A stretch of 64,000 nt of DNA from Sulfopaludibacter sp035606355 (lineage in GTDB: Bacteria; Acidobacteriota; Terriglobia; Bryobacterales; Bryobacteraceae): assembly GCA_035606355.1 (NCBI GenBank), contig DATNFO010000012.1, positions 62,001-126,000 of the forward strand, written 5' to 3'. Of the stretch, positions 44,052-53,267 are shown one piece after another. The number at the start of each line of letters is the position of its first letter. Within the stretch, counting starts at the first letter, position 1. The notes below the pieces were generated by a model, which was not told the DNA's origin, searched no databases, and worked only from the letters and a program-made list of their open reading frames with translations. Made by a program: the position numbers and the translations under genes.

Positions 44052-44542
44052 GGCTGCGCCGCGGCAATATGGTGATCGAACTGGCGCTCTGGTTTCCAGT
44101 GCTCCTGTTATTGGTCGTGGGCATGATCCAGTTCGGCAAAATCATCTACACGTACTATTCGCTGAAGAAGGAAATGTACGCGGTCGCGCGCTATCTCTCC
44201 GTGCAGCAGGGCGTGAATTTCTGCGACCTGGCGGATGACCCGAATACCGTCAACGCCCTCACCTTTGCGTTGAACGACCCCACTACCGGCGCGCCGGTCA
44301 TTTCGAATCTGACGCCCGACATGGTCGTGATCTCTACCGAGTGTGTGGACCCGTTCAGCGGCGTGCTGGGCGCTTGTGACATCTCAGGCTGTGGCAGCGA
44401 CGTCAGCGCACAGCGGCCGTCCTATATCGTGGTGGGGATTCCGGGCGGATATCCGGTGCAGCCGCGCATTCCTTACATGACGCTGGACGCGATTCAGTTG
44501 ACGCCGCAAGTGACTGTGCCATTCGGAGGGACAACGCAATGA
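44048..44542 (+). CDS. TadE-like pseudopilin
   Basis: 164 residues. The start overlaps the previous stop. It has the TadE pattern: a short basic N-terminus, then GNMVIELALWFPVLLLLVVG, with Glu at the +5-like position and a following amphipathic helix. The C-terminal 110 residues contain four Cys, likely two disulfides. TadE pseudopilins are needed for Flp pilus assembly. Confidence 0.85.
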   Translation: MRLRRGNMVIELALWFPVLLLLVVGMIQFGKIIYTYYSLKKEMYAVARYLSVQQGVNFCDLADDPNTVNALTFALNDPTTGAPVISNLTPDMVVISTECVDPFSGVLGACDISGCGSDVSAQRPSYIVVGIPGGYPVQPRIPYMTLDAIQLTPQVTVPFGGTTQ

Positions 44543-45045
44543 GGCGGATGCGGCGCCGTTCCGGACAGGCCACCATGGAGTTCGCGCTGTTGTACACCGG
44601 CGTGGCGCTGCCGCTCACGTTCATGATCATATTTATCGGCGAGATGTTGTGGATCTGGCACAGCGTCAACGATTTCACGCGCGACGGTGCGCGTTACGCG
44701 GCCACTCACTGTTGGATGGCCGACGGCAGCAACGTCGTGCAATACATGCAGGCGCATGTGCCGGCGATGATCGATCAGAATCAGTTTCAGACCGGCGCGG
44801 CCGCCATCGGAGTCCTATATTTCGCTCAGGATCCGGTGAGCGGCGCTATGAGCCCGTTCAGTTGCAATTCGGGCGAGTGCAGCGCCACGTGCATGCCGGA
44901 TGCCGTGAGTGTCAGCATCACGAATTATCAGTTCTTACGCTTTGCCAGTTTTTTTAAGTTGCCTCCGGTGAGCATTCCGCCGTTTACTACGAGCATCCAC
45001 GTGGAATCCATGGGATGTGACGAACAGGGGATTTGTCAGCCGTGA
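44539..45045 (+). CDS. Second TadE/TadF-like pseudopilin
   Basis: 168 residues with the N-terminus SGQATMEFALLYTGVALPLT, the TadE/TadF pseudopilin helix. Several Cys follow (CNSGECSATCM, MGCDEQGIC). The ATG overlaps the preceding stop by ATGA. With the gene before it, it provides the two minor pseudopilins usual in Tad loci. Confidence 0.85.
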   Translation: MRRMRRRSGQATMEFALLYTGVALPLTFMIIFIGEMLWIWHSVNDFTRDGARYAATHCWMADGSNVVQYMQAHVPAMIDQNQFQTGAAAIGVLYFAQDPVSGAMSPFSCNSGECSATCMPDAVSVSITNYQFLRFASFFKLPPVSIPPFTTSIHVESMGCDEQGICQP

Positions 45046-45057
45046 GTGGGGGTCTTC

Positions 45058-46242
45058 ATGTCTAATGTCGCTCTATTGATCGCTTCCAGCGATGAGCATT
45101 TTCGCGAGATGGTCCGGGACCAGACTCTGAACGTGCCCGAAGCAAAGGTGGTCGCCGAATACCAGGAGGTCGCGGCGAACCTGTACATTCGCGTGCTGCA
45201 GGACCTGGAACGGCATCCCAGCGCGGGCCTGGTGGTGGATCTGTCGATGGATTCCGAGAGCGCCATCAAGGCGATCGAAAAGGCGAAACAGGCTGTGCCG
45301 GACCTGTTTGTGATCGCCTCCAACTTTCATGCCGATGCGGAAACGGTGATCGCGTGCATGCGGGCCGGCGCGAATGAATTCCTGGTGCAGCCGCTCAAGC
45401 GCACCGAGTTTCGCGAAGCGCTCGGCCGGCTGGAGCGCGCCCCGCGGCACGCCAGCGCTACCGAGAGCAAGTTGGGCAAGATCTATACCTTCATCGGGAC
45501 CAAAGGCGGGGTCGGGACCACCACGCTGGCGGTGAACTTCGCGTCCGTGCTGGCGCAGCGCAAACAACCCACCGTGCTGCTGGATTTGGATTGGGTGGGC
45601 AATGATTGCGCGATGCAGCTTGGCGCGTCGCCGCAGTACACGCTGATGGAAGTAGCGGAAAACCTCGGAAGGATGGACCAGGCGTTATTCGAAGGCGTGG
45701 CGACGCGCGATCCGCTGGGGTTCCTGCTGGTGGGGCCGCCCGATTCGCTCGAGCAGCAGGGCCAGTTCGGCGAGCACAGCCTGCGCGAGTTCGCGACTTT
45801 CCTGGTGGAAAAATATGATGCCATCGTGGTGGATGGAGGGCGGGCGATTTCGAATGAACTGGTACTTGCCGCCGCCCAGGTGTCGCAGACCGTCTTCATC
45901 GTGGTGGACCAGGAATTCCCGTCGATCCGCAACGCGCAGCGCTACGTCACATTTCTGATGCGCATGGGCTTCAATCAGGATCAGGTGAAGGTAGTGGTGA
46001 ACCGCTACTCGAAGAAGTCGAACCCGAATGCCGCCACATTAGAGCAGATTCAACAAACCCTGAACCAATCGGTCTTCTACGGAATACCGCCGTCGCCGGC
46101 GGTAATCGCCTCCATCAACAAAGCGCGACCTTTCGTAGCGAACCGGCAGGAAGCAGGGGAACTGGACCGGATCTTCCGAGCCTTCGTGGATAAAGCCACG
46201 GGAGGAAAGAAGCCGGCGGCGGCATTGGCGGTGGCGAAATGA
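45058..46242 (+). CDS. cpaE: CpaE/TadZ-like pilus localisation ATPase
   Basis: 394 residues from ATG 45058 (GTG 45046 is the alternative). An N-terminal receiver-like domain (LLIASSDEHFREMV, VVDLSMDSESA, MRAGANEFLVQPLKRTEF) is followed by a ParA/MinD-type ATPase with the deviant Walker A TKGGVGTTTLA and DLDWVGND. CpaE/TadZ positions the pilus machine at a pole. A palindromic repeat separates it from cpaF. Confidence 0.93.
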   Translation: MSNVALLIASSDEHFREMVRDQTLNVPEAKVVAEYQEVAANLYIRVLQDLERHPSAGLVVDLSMDSESAIKAIEKAKQAVPDLFVIASNFHADAETVIACMRAGANEFLVQPLKRTEFREALGRLERAPRHASATESKLGKIYTFIGTKGGVGTTTLAVNFASVLAQRKQPTVLLDLDWVGNDCAMQLGASPQYTLMEVAENLGRMDQALFEGVATRDPLGFLLVGPPDSLEQQGQFGEHSLREFATFLVEKYDAIVVDGGRAISNELVLAAAQVSQTVFIVVDQEFPSIRNAQRYVTFLMRMGFNQDQVKVVVNRYSKKSNPNAATLEQIQQTLNQSVFYGIPPSPAVIASINKARPFVANRQEAGELDRIFRAFVDKATGGKKPAAALAVAK

Positions 46243-46254
46243 AGAGGCATCGCA

Positions 46255-46359
46255 TTTTCACCACGGAGGCACAGAGATTCAGAATAGAGATCACAGAGAA
46301 AAGCCAAGCATATTCTTTTCTGTGTCCTCCGGCTTTTCTCTGTGTCTCTGTGGTGAAAA
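46255..46359. repeat. Palindromic repeat, family B, copy 2, inside the Tad operon
   Basis: Begins TTTTCACCACGGAGGCACAG and ends with its near-complement CTCTGTGTCTCTGTGGTGAA; about 105 nt forming one hairpin. It fills the 144-nt gap between cpaE and cpaF, the largest gap among the assembly genes. Related to 27051-27148. Confidence 0.85.
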
Positions 46360-46386
46360 GAGGCTGCCGCTTGCCTGGAGCATCCC

Positions 46387-47703
46387 ATGTCTAGTCGCCC
46401 CCTCGCCCGCCCCGGTACCGGCGCCGACCGCTGGTTCGAACTCAAGAGCCAGGTTCATCGCAAGCTCCTGAATGTCCTCACCGCCGAACAGTTGCGCGAC
46501 CTGAACAAAGACAGGATGCGCGGCGAGATCGGCATGGCGGTCGAGAAGTTGATTATCGACGACGGCCTTCCGATGACCGTCGGCGAGCGCGAGAAGCTCA
46601 TTGAAGAAATTCTCGATGAAGTATTCGGCCTTGGACCCCTCGAGCCGCTGCTGAAGGACGAAACCATCAGCGACATCATGGTGAACGGCTACGACAACGT
46701 GTACATCGAGCGCGCCGGCCGCCTTGTCGAGACCAACATCCGGTTTAAGGACCAGGCGCATGTGCGGCTGATCATCGAGCGCATTGTTTCGGCGATCGGC
46801 AGGCGCATCGACGACTCCTCGCCCATCGTCGACGCCCGCCTGAGCGACGGCTCGCGCGTGTGTGCAGTGATTCCCCCGCTGTCGCTGATCGGGCCGGTGA
46901 TGTCCATCCGCCGTTACGGCAAGAAGGTTCTTTCGACGGAAGATTTGCTGCGCAACGAAACGTTGACGACCGGGATGCTTGATTTTCTGAGCGGCTGCGT
47001 GGAAGCGCGGTTGAATATCGTGATCTCCGGCGGCTCCGGGTCGGGGAAGACCACGATGCTGAATACGCTCTCGAGATTCATTCCCGATGACGAGCGCATT
47101 GTCACGATCGAAGACACCGCGGAGCTGCAGCTTCAGCAAAGCCACGTCGTGCGGCTGGAGACGCGGCCGGCGAACATCGAAGGCGCGGGAGCCATCACGC
47201 AGCGCGACCTGGTGATCAACACGCTGCGTATGCGGCCGGACCGTATCATCGTGGGTGAATCGCGCGGGGCGGAAGCGCTGGATATGTTGCAGGCGATGAA
47301 CACCGGCCACGACGGGTCCATGACCACGGTGCACGCCAATGCTCCGCGCGATGCGTTCTCGCGGTTGGAAACCATGGTGATGATGGCCAGCCAGCACGTG
47401 CCGGACAAAGTGATCCGGCAGCAGCTTGCCAGCGCCATTCACGTAGTGGTGCACTGCGCGCGTTTGAGCGATGGAGCACGCAAAGTGACGGGAATTGCCG
47501 AGGTGGTGGGCGTAGAGAATGACCTGGTGGAGATGCAGGACATTTTCGAGTTCGAGCGCTCCGGCATCAGCCCTCGCGGCAAGGTGCTGGGCCGCTTCCG
47601 TGGGACGGGCGCGCGTCCGGTTTGCACAGATCGCCTGAAGGCGTACGGAATCCACATTTCGCCTTCGATCTTTAAGGAAGAGCATGAGGTGAAAGAGAAG
47701 TAG
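46387..47703 (+). CDS. cpaF: Tad secretion ATPase CpaF/TadA
   Basis: 438 residues of the type II/IV secretion ATPase family. The N-terminal domain (LGPLEPLLKDETISDIMVNG) is typical of CpaF. Walker A is SGGSGSGKTTML; the Asp box is IVTIEDTAELQL; the Walker B region is MRPDRIIVGESRG; the His box is SMTTVHANAPRDA. It powers Flp pilus extension and probably retraction. It ends directly at the tadB start. Confidence 0.96.
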   Translation: MSSRPLARPGTGADRWFELKSQVHRKLLNVLTAEQLRDLNKDRMRGEIGMAVEKLIIDDGLPMTVGEREKLIEEILDEVFGLGPLEPLLKDETISDIMVNGYDNVYIERAGRLVETNIRFKDQAHVRLIIERIVSAIGRRIDDSSPIVDARLSDGSRVCAVIPPLSLIGPVMSIRRYGKKVLSTEDLLRNETLTTGMLDFLSGCVEARLNIVISGGSGSGKTTMLNTLSRFIPDDERIVTIEDTAELQLQQSHVVRLETRPANIEGAGAITQRDLVINTLRMRPDRIIVGESRGAEALDMLQAMNTGHDGSMTTVHANAPRDAFSRLETMVMMASQHVPDKVIRQQLASAIHVVVHCARLSDGARKVTGIAEVVGVENDLVEMQDIFEFERSGISPRGKVLGRFRGTGARPVCTDRLKAYGIHISPSIFKEEHEVKEK

Positions 47704-48672
47704 ATGTTCGTTCTTGCCGCCATGCTGATTTTCACAGTGGCCATGCTGCTGGCGGGCTACTACGTGTGGACGGTGCCGCAGCAGGAGGCCGCGCGCGTGC
47801 TCGGCGGCCGCTTCCGCGAGTTGCGGGCGCATTCGCGGACGCGAAGTGCGAGCTCGCCGGAATTGCTGCGCAAGGAGCACCGCGGGCAGTTTGCGTTTCT
47901 GGGAGATCTGGTCACCTGGGTGGGTGTGCTGCGGCGGCTGCAGGAGATGATTGAGCAGGCGAACTTGAAGTATCGTGCCGCCGATGTATTCGGCTTGTGC
48001 CTCGCGCTCGGTATCGGGGCTTTCCTGCTATTCGGCCTCTTCGGCGCGGGCACTTTGCTGCTGCGTTTGCTGATCGCCGCGTTGTGCGGCGCGGCTCCGG
48101 TGTTGTACATCGGCCGGGTGCGCGCGCGGCGGCTCAAGAAGTTCGAGGAGCAATTGCCGGATGCAATCGATCTTTTCACGCGCACGATGCGGGCGGGTCA
48201 CAACATCCACAGCGGGTTGGAGACGATTGCCAACGAGACTTCGGACCCCGTCCGCATGGAATTTCGCAAGCTGATGGAGGAACTCGGGCTGGGGTCTCAG
48301 GTGGAGCCGGCGCTACACGGGTTGGGTAGGCGCGTTCCGCTCATCGATCTGAAATTTTTTATTACGACTCTGATCCTGCAGCGGCAGACCGGCGCGAATA
48401 TGGTTGCTGTGCTGGAAGGTCTCGCTGGCCTGGTGCGCGAACGCCTGGGAATGGCTGCGAAGTTGAAAGCGCACACCGCCCAGCAGCGATTTTCGGCGGG
48501 GCTACTGTGCTGCCTGCCGATCGTGTTCGGCTTGGGCTGCTGGTTCTTGAAGCCTGACTACATCCGCCTCTTGTGGACCGATGAAACGGGCAGCAAGTTT
48601 TTTACATACGCGATCATTTCGGAGCTGGTGGGGATTGTCGTAATCCGGCGCATCTCCAACGTGAGGGTTTGA
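47704..48672 (+). CDS. tadB: Tad inner-membrane protein TadB
   Basis: 322 residues. It starts on the base after the cpaF stop. It has the GspF-like layout: helices near the N-terminus (FVLAAMLIFTVAMLLAGYYV), a central helical pair (LALGIGAFLLFGLFGAGTLL), the cytoplasmic T2SF domain (LPDAIDLFTRTMRAGHNIHS) and terminal helices. It forms the platform with TadC. Confidence 0.93.
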   Translation: MFVLAAMLIFTVAMLLAGYYVWTVPQQEAARVLGGRFRELRAHSRTRSASSPELLRKEHRGQFAFLGDLVTWVGVLRRLQEMIEQANLKYRAADVFGLCLALGIGAFLLFGLFGAGTLLLRLLIAALCGAAPVLYIGRVRARRLKKFEEQLPDAIDLFTRTMRAGHNIHSGLETIANETSDPVRMEFRKLMEELGLGSQVEPALHGLGRRVPLIDLKFFITTLILQRQTGANMVAVLEGLAGLVRERLGMAAKLKAHTAQQRFSAGLLCCLPIVFGLGCWFLKPDYIRLLWTDETGSKFFTYAIISELVGIVVIRRISNVRV

Positions 48673-48679
48673 AGCAATT

Positions 48680-49609
48680 ATGGCGACTCTCCTGTTTTTC
48701 CTGATTGCCGGCGGCACGCTGACTCTGCTGGTGTGGAGCGGCATCGAGTTGTTCGGCGCGCAGGAAGACGCGCTCGGCGCTCGCATGGAAGAGTTGCAGT
48801 CCAAGGCGCTCGTCGCGACGGGGCGCACCCCGCGGCGCAAGTCCACGGGCGGCGTCTCGGATCGCATTCTGTATCTTGTCAGCCTGGCGCCGGGCGGCGA
48901 CGATTGGATCCGCGGGTCGGAAAAGTTGCTGATCCAGGCGGGCATACGCCGGAAGAACGCAGTCGCGATCTACGTTTCTGGCACACTGCTGTTTTTGGCG
49001 ACGATTGTGGCCGTGATGATCCGGCTGCAGGCCGGTAATCTCGGAGCCAATCTGATCGGCGGACTTGTCGCAGCCGGAATTCTCGGGTTCCTGCTGCCGA
49101 AAATGGTGCTCCAGCGAATGGTGAAGCGCTACCGCCGCAAGCTGCAGGAAGCGCTGCCGGACACGGTGGACCTGCTCGGTATCGTGCTCGGCACGGGGCT
49201 CGCGCTGGATCAGGCAATGCTGCGGGTCAGCGAAGAGATGGAATACATCTACCCCGAACTGGCCGCGGAATTCGCGACGGTCGTGATGCAGGTGCGAGCG
49301 GGACAGGAGCGCGGCATCGCGTTTAATCAGTTCGTGCGGCGAACGGGGATTGAGGATATCAAATCGCTGGCCGCGATGATCATTCAAAGCGAAAAGTTCG
49401 GAACCAGTCTCGCAGTCGCACTGAAAGTCTATGCGGAAGGGTTGCGGAAGCGCCGGACGCTCGCGGCAGAAGCGGCTGTCGCAAAGGCAGGCATCAAGAT
49501 GCTCTTCCCGATCGTAATCTTCATTCTCCCGGTGCTGTTCGTGATCACGCTCGTGCCCGGTCTGCTAAGCGTAATCAAAGACTTGAAGATGCTCACCGGC
49601 GCGAAGTAG
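48680..49609 (+). CDS. tadC: Tad inner-membrane protein TadC
   Basis: 309 residues. An N-terminal helix, a hydrophobic pair (LGANLIGGLVAAGILGFLLP), a T2SF-type domain (LPDTVDLLGIVLGTGLALDQ, GQERGIAFNQFVRRTGIEDI) and two C-terminal helices. It is the platform partner of TadB and the last Tad gene. No TadV/CpaA prepilin peptidase follows. Confidence 0.93.
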   Translation: MATLLFFLIAGGTLTLLVWSGIELFGAQEDALGARMEELQSKALVATGRTPRRKSTGGVSDRILYLVSLAPGGDDWIRGSEKLLIQAGIRRKNAVAIYVSGTLLFLATIVAVMIRLQAGNLGANLIGGLVAAGILGFLLPKMVLQRMVKRYRRKLQEALPDTVDLLGIVLGTGLALDQAMLRVSEEMEYIYPELAAEFATVVMQVRAGQERGIAFNQFVRRTGIEDIKSLAAMIIQSEKFGTSLAVALKVYAEGLRKRRTLAAEAAVAKAGIKMLFPIVIFILPVLFVITLVPGLLSVIKDLKMLTGAK

Positions 49610-49659
49610 TTCAGTTCGGGCTTTGCCTGGTTCGCACGCAACCACGCACTCCCATCCCC

Positions 49660-50012
49660 GGCACCGTTTACCGCTCGCTTAGTTAGTAACGGAGCCGCGA
49701 CAGTCAGGGGCTGTGAAAGAATCGAGTTGCTTTTACTCCGACTCCAAAACGCACTCGAATAGCCGGCACCTTTTACCGCTCCCTTACGGTCACGGCTCCG
49801 TATGTAGTTGATTCTGCTAACGGAGCCGCGACCGTGAGGAAGCGGTAAAAGGTGTATCGAAAGGCGAATGGAGCGCCACGAGAACGAGAGCCGGATTTCA
49901 CAGGCCCGCTAGGAAGCCGTAAAAGGTGCATCGAAAGGTGAATGGAGCGCCACGAGAACGAGAGCCGGATTTCACAGGCCCGTTAGGGAGCGGTAAAAGG
50001 TGCATCGAAAGG
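49660..50012. repeat. Dispersed palindromic repeat, family A, copy 3 with tandem units
   Basis: The 30-nt arm of copies 1 and 2 lies at 49772-49801 and, diverged, inverted at 49820-49849. A degenerate arm precedes it near 49663. After it come two tandem units of about 74 nt starting GAATGGAGCGCCACGAGAAC at 49866 and 49940, the reverse complement of the unit beside copy 1. This element fills the gap between tadC and bshA. Confidence 0.85.
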
Positions 50013-50033
50013 CGCCTTCCCTGCGACGGCAAA

Positions 50034-51158
50034 TCAACTCCCAATCACATCCTTGTAATACTGTTCGTACTTCGGAATAATCTTTTCCGAGCAGAATTTC
50101 TCGCTTGCGTTCCACCTGCCGGCCTTGCTCATGCGATACCGCAAGCCTTCATCCGTGAGCAATTGCACTACATGCCCCCCCATTGCACCAATGTCTCCGA
50201 CCGGCGATAGAAACCCATCCTCACCATCGGTGATCAACTCGGGAACGCCGCCCACACGCGTCGCGACCGGCACCACTTCGCACGCCATCGCTTCCAGCGC
50301 CGCGAGTCCGAACGATTCCATCTCGCTCGGCATCAGCAGCACGTGCGCCTGCGGAATCAGCCGCTCGACATGATTCTGCTTGCCGAGAAACGTGACGTGC
50401 TTCTCCACCTTGAGTTGCCGCGCCAGATGCTCGCATGCGCCGCGATCCGGACCATCGCCCGCCATCAGTAGCCGTGCCGGCGTTTCCTTGCGGACCGCTG
50501 CCAGAATGCGGATGCAATCGGCGGCACGCTTGACGGGACGGAAATTAGACAGATGAATCAGCAGTTTTTCGCCATCAGGCGCGTACTCGTGAGCCAGCCT
50601 GCGCTCCGGATCGGCCTTATAAAGGTCGCAATTGACGAAGTTCTTGATCACGCGGATCTCGCGCTCGATTCCGAAAACGCTGATGGTCTCCGCGCGCAAA
50701 TGGTCGCTAATCGCGGTCACTCCGTCCGATTGCTCGATCGAGAATTTCGTGATCGGAAAGTACGAGGGGTCCGTGCCCACCAGCGTGATATCCGTGCCAT
50801 GAAGCGTGGTGATGAATGGCAATGGCTGCGTCGGTTGCAGCATTTGCCGCGCCAGCATCGCCGCGGGAGAATGGGGAATCGCGTAGTGAACGTGCAGCAC
50901 GTCGAGCCCGTACGCTTCGGCGACCTCGGCCATGCGCGAGGCCAGCGCCAGGGTGTACGGCGGATGCTGAAACAGAGGGTAGTTCGCCGCTTCTACTTCG
51001 TGATAGTGGATACGCGGCGTATCGGGATCCAGCCGGATCGGGTTCGCATAAGTGATGAAATGAATTTCGTGTCCGCGCGCGGCGAGTTCCAGGCCGAGCT
51101 CCGTGGCGACGATTCCACTGCCGCCATACGTCGGGTAACACGTGATGCCGATGTTCAC
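50034..51158 (-). CDS. bshA: BshA-like N-acetylglucosaminyl malate synthase (GT4 glycosyltransferase)
   Basis: 374 residues from GTG 51158. It begins NIGITCYPTYGGSGIVATEL, the characteristic BshA start, followed by HVHYAIPHS, FITTLHGTDITLVG and the GT4 C-terminal motif PSEMESFGLAALEAMACEVV. BshA makes GlcNAc-malate, the first step to bacillithiol. BshB and BshC are not in the window, so a related GT4 function cannot be fully excluded. An extended -10 lies in the 21-nt gap after galE. Confidence 0.88.
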   Translation of the reverse strand: MNIGITCYPTYGGSGIVATELGLELAARGHEIHFITYANPIRLDPDTPRIHYHEVEAANYPLFQHPPYTLALASRMAEVAEAYGLDVLHVHYAIPHSPAAMLARQMLQPTQPLPFITTLHGTDITLVGTDPSYFPITKFSIEQSDGVTAISDHLRAETISVFGIEREIRVIKNFVNCDLYKADPERRLAHEYAPDGEKLLIHLSNFRPVKRAADCIRILAAVRKETPARLLMAGDGPDRGACEHLARQLKVEKHVTFLGKQNHVERLIPQAHVLLMPSEMESFGLAALEAMACEVVPVATRVGGVPELITDGEDGFLSPVGDIGAMGGHVVQLLTDEGLRYRMSKAGRWNASEKFCSEKIIPKYEQYYKDVIGS

Positions 51159-51166
51159 TTGGCCCT

Positions 51167-51175
51167 AGCGTAGCA
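51167..51175 (-). promoter_or_regulatory. Extended -10 before bshA
   Basis: Minus-strand TGCTACGCT fits TGnTAnnnT and ends 8 nt before GTG 51158, in the short gap after galE. It implies that bshA also has its own promoter. Confidence 0.45.
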
Positions 51176-51179
51176 TGCG

Positions 51180-52163
51180 CTATATAAAACGCTGCGCGAA
51201 GTTCCAGGCATGCTGCACGATCACGCGAAGGTCCGCATATTGCGGCTTCCAGCCGAGTGTGCGGCGAAGCTTTTCCGAGCCCGCGACCAACGCCGGTGGG
51301 TCGCCTTCGCGCCGCGGTCCGACTTCGTAGGGCACCTTCTTGCCCGTGACTTCCTCCACTGCCCCAATCACCTCGAGCACCGTGTGGCCCTCGCCAGTGC
51401 CGACGTTGAACTTCTCGCTTTTGCCACCCGCGATCAGGTATTCGAGCGCCAGAATATGGGCCTGGGCAAGATCGTTCACGTGAATATAATCGCGAATGCA
51501 GGTGCCGTCGGAGGTCGGGTAATCCTTGCCGAAAACGGTGACGGGCTTGCCGCTGATCACGGCGCGAAACAGCAGCGGAATGAGGTGAGTTTCGGGCTCG
51601 TGCTCCTCGCCCAGCCGGCCCTCTGGATCCGCGCCCGACGCATTGAAGTACCGCAGACAGACGCTGGTGAGGTGGTGAATCTCGTCGAACCAGCGCAGCA
51701 GCGTCTCGACCATCACTTTCGATTCGCCGTACGCATTCACCGGCTGAATCGGAAAATCTTCCAGAATCGGCGATGCGTGCGGGTTGCCGTAAACGGCGGC
51801 GGTGGAAGAGAAGACGATGTGCTTCACGCCCGCGTGCACCATCGCGTCCAGCAGAGAGAGCGAACCGCACACGTTGTTGCTGAAATACTTCGCGGGCTCC
51901 TTCATGGATTCGCCAACCGCGATGAAGGCGGCGAAATGGACCACGGCATCCGTCCCTTTCTCGCGCATCAGTTCGGTAAGGGCGCCTGTATCGGCGAGAT
52001 TCAGCTCGTACAGACGCTCGGCCGGAACGTTGTGGCGATGTCCCTTCGAAAGGTTATCCACCACTGTCACGTCATAACCCTGATCGAGCAGGAGGCGCAC
52101 CGTGTGCGAGCCGATGTATCCGGCGCCGCCGACAACTAATATTTTGCGTGGAGTCACAGTCAA
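51180..52163 (-). CDS. galE: UDP-glucose 4-epimerase
   Basis: 327 residues from TTG 52163 (GTG 52157 two codons on is equally possible). It has the NAD-binding VVGGAGYIGSHTVR, the Ser-Tyr-x3-Lys site SSTAAVYG and NAYGESKVM, and RYFNASGADPEGRLGE typical of GalE. It interconverts UDP-glucose and UDP-galactose for LPS or exopolysaccharide sugars. TACAAT lies 6 nt before the TTG. It precedes bshA and is divergent from murB. Confidence 0.94.
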   Translation of the reverse strand: MTVTPRKILVVGGAGYIGSHTVRLLLDQGYDVTVVDNLSKGHRHNVPAERLYELNLADTGALTELMREKGTDAVVHFAAFIAVGESMKEPAKYFSNNVCGSLSLLDAMVHAGVKHIVFSSTAAVYGNPHASPILEDFPIQPVNAYGESKVMVETLLRWFDEIHHLTSVCLRYFNASGADPEGRLGEEHEPETHLIPLLFRAVISGKPVTVFGKDYPTSDGTCIRDYIHVNDLAQAHILALEYLIAGGKSEKFNVGTGEGHTVLEVIGAVEEVTGKKVPYEVGPRREGDPPALVAGSEKLRRTLGWKPQYADLRVIVQHAWNFAQRFI

Positions 52164-52169
52164 ACATCG

Positions 52170-52175
52170 ATTGTA
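52170..52175 (-). promoter_or_regulatory. -10 hexamer 6 nt before galE
   Basis: Minus-strand TACAAT (52175-52170). With the murB element at 52241-52246 it forms a divergent promoter pair in a roughly 90-bp gap; no Shine-Dalgarno on either side. Confidence 0.45.
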
Positions 52176-52240
52176 GCGGCATGCCGCCTGAGGCAATGCG
52201 GAGGATCGCACAGTTGCGCGGGCGCAAGCGCGCGGGCCGA

Positions 52241-52246
52241 TATAAT
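52241..52246 (+). promoter_or_regulatory. Perfect -10 hexamer 7 nt before murB
   Basis: TATAAT at 52241-52246, then CGAACTA, then ATG 52254. No Shine-Dalgarno, so a leaderless murB mRNA is predicted. Confidence 0.55.
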
Positions 52247-52253
52247 CGAACTA

Positions 52254-53219
52254 ATGCACACCACCGAAGAGGCGCGTGGACGCCTCACGGGAATTCCTGA
52301 TCTTGCGATTTTGAGCGGTGAGCCGCTGAGCGCCCATACGCGCTTTGGAATCGGCGGACCGGCCGACGTGTTCGTGGAAACGGCCAATGCCGATGCCTTT
52401 GTGGCTGCTCTCGCGGCGGCTCGCGGGTCAGGACTGCCGGTGATGGTGATCGGCGGCGGCACGAATCTCATCGTTTCCGATGCGGGCTTTCGCGGAATCG
52501 TGCTGCGCTATTCGGCGATGGGCCTGTGCTCCGATGGCGACCGCGTCCACGCGGAAGCAGGCGCGGTGCTGCAGGATCTGGTGGACTTCGCGATCGCACA
52601 CGGTTTAAAAGGGCTGGAGACGCTCGCCGGAATCCCTGGCTGGGTCGGCGCGGCGGTTTACGGCAACGCGGGCGCTTACGGCCACTCCATGTCGGAGCGC
52701 GTGACGAGCGTGCGCTTCGTCGATGGAACGGCGGTACGCACGTTCGATAATGCGGCGTGCGAGTTCCACTACCGCGAGAGCATATTCAAAAAGCACAAGG
52801 AGTGGATCATCCTCTCGACGGAACTGCGGCTGGACCCCGACGATGCGGCCGCTCTGCGCAAGGTGGCGGACGATATCCTCGCTGTTCGCAATGCGAAGTT
52901 CCCCGTGACGATGAAATGCGCGGGCAGCATTTTCAAGAATTTGCTGCTGCGCGAACTGCCCGCTGACGTCGCATCGGCGGTTCCAGCGGCCGCCGTGAGG
53001 GAAGGGAAGATCCCGGCCGCATGGTTTCTGGAACAGGTGGGCGCGAAGGGCATGCATCGCGGCGGCATTCAGGTCGCGGACTATCATGCCAACCTGATCT
53101 ATAATGCCGGCGGCGGCACGTCGGCGGATCTTTGCACGCTCATTGCCGAGTTGAAGAGACGGGTCCGGGAGCGGTTCGGCATCGGAATTGAGGAAGAAGT
53201 CCAGTACGTCGGTTTTTAG
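52254..53219 (+). CDS. murB: UDP-N-acetylenolpyruvoylglucosamine reductase
   Basis: 321 residues. FAD-binding motif VMVIGGGTNLIVSDAGFRG, LAGIPGWVGAAVYGNAGAYG, EFHYRESIFK, the catalytic CAGSIFKN and the terminal EEEVQYVGF. It reduces the enolpyruvyl group to make UDP-MurNAc. Type assignment: the YRES..F and AGSIFKN pattern fits the shorter type II enzymes. It stands alone, away from a dcw cluster. Confidence 0.95.
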   Translation: MHTTEEARGRLTGIPDLAILSGEPLSAHTRFGIGGPADVFVETANADAFVAALAAARGSGLPVMVIGGGTNLIVSDAGFRGIVLRYSAMGLCSDGDRVHAEAGAVLQDLVDFAIAHGLKGLETLAGIPGWVGAAVYGNAGAYGHSMSERVTSVRFVDGTAVRTFDNAACEFHYRESIFKKHKEWIILSTELRLDPDDAAALRKVADDILAVRNAKFPVTMKCAGSIFKNLLLRELPADVASAVPAAAVREGKIPAAWFLEQVGAKGMHRGGIQVADYHANLIYNAGGGTSADLCTLIAELKRRVRERFGIGIEEEVQYVGF

Positions 53220-53267
53220 CCTGCTCTCCAGCCTAAAGTTTTCCCCTCAACCGGCCGATGTGTAAGT

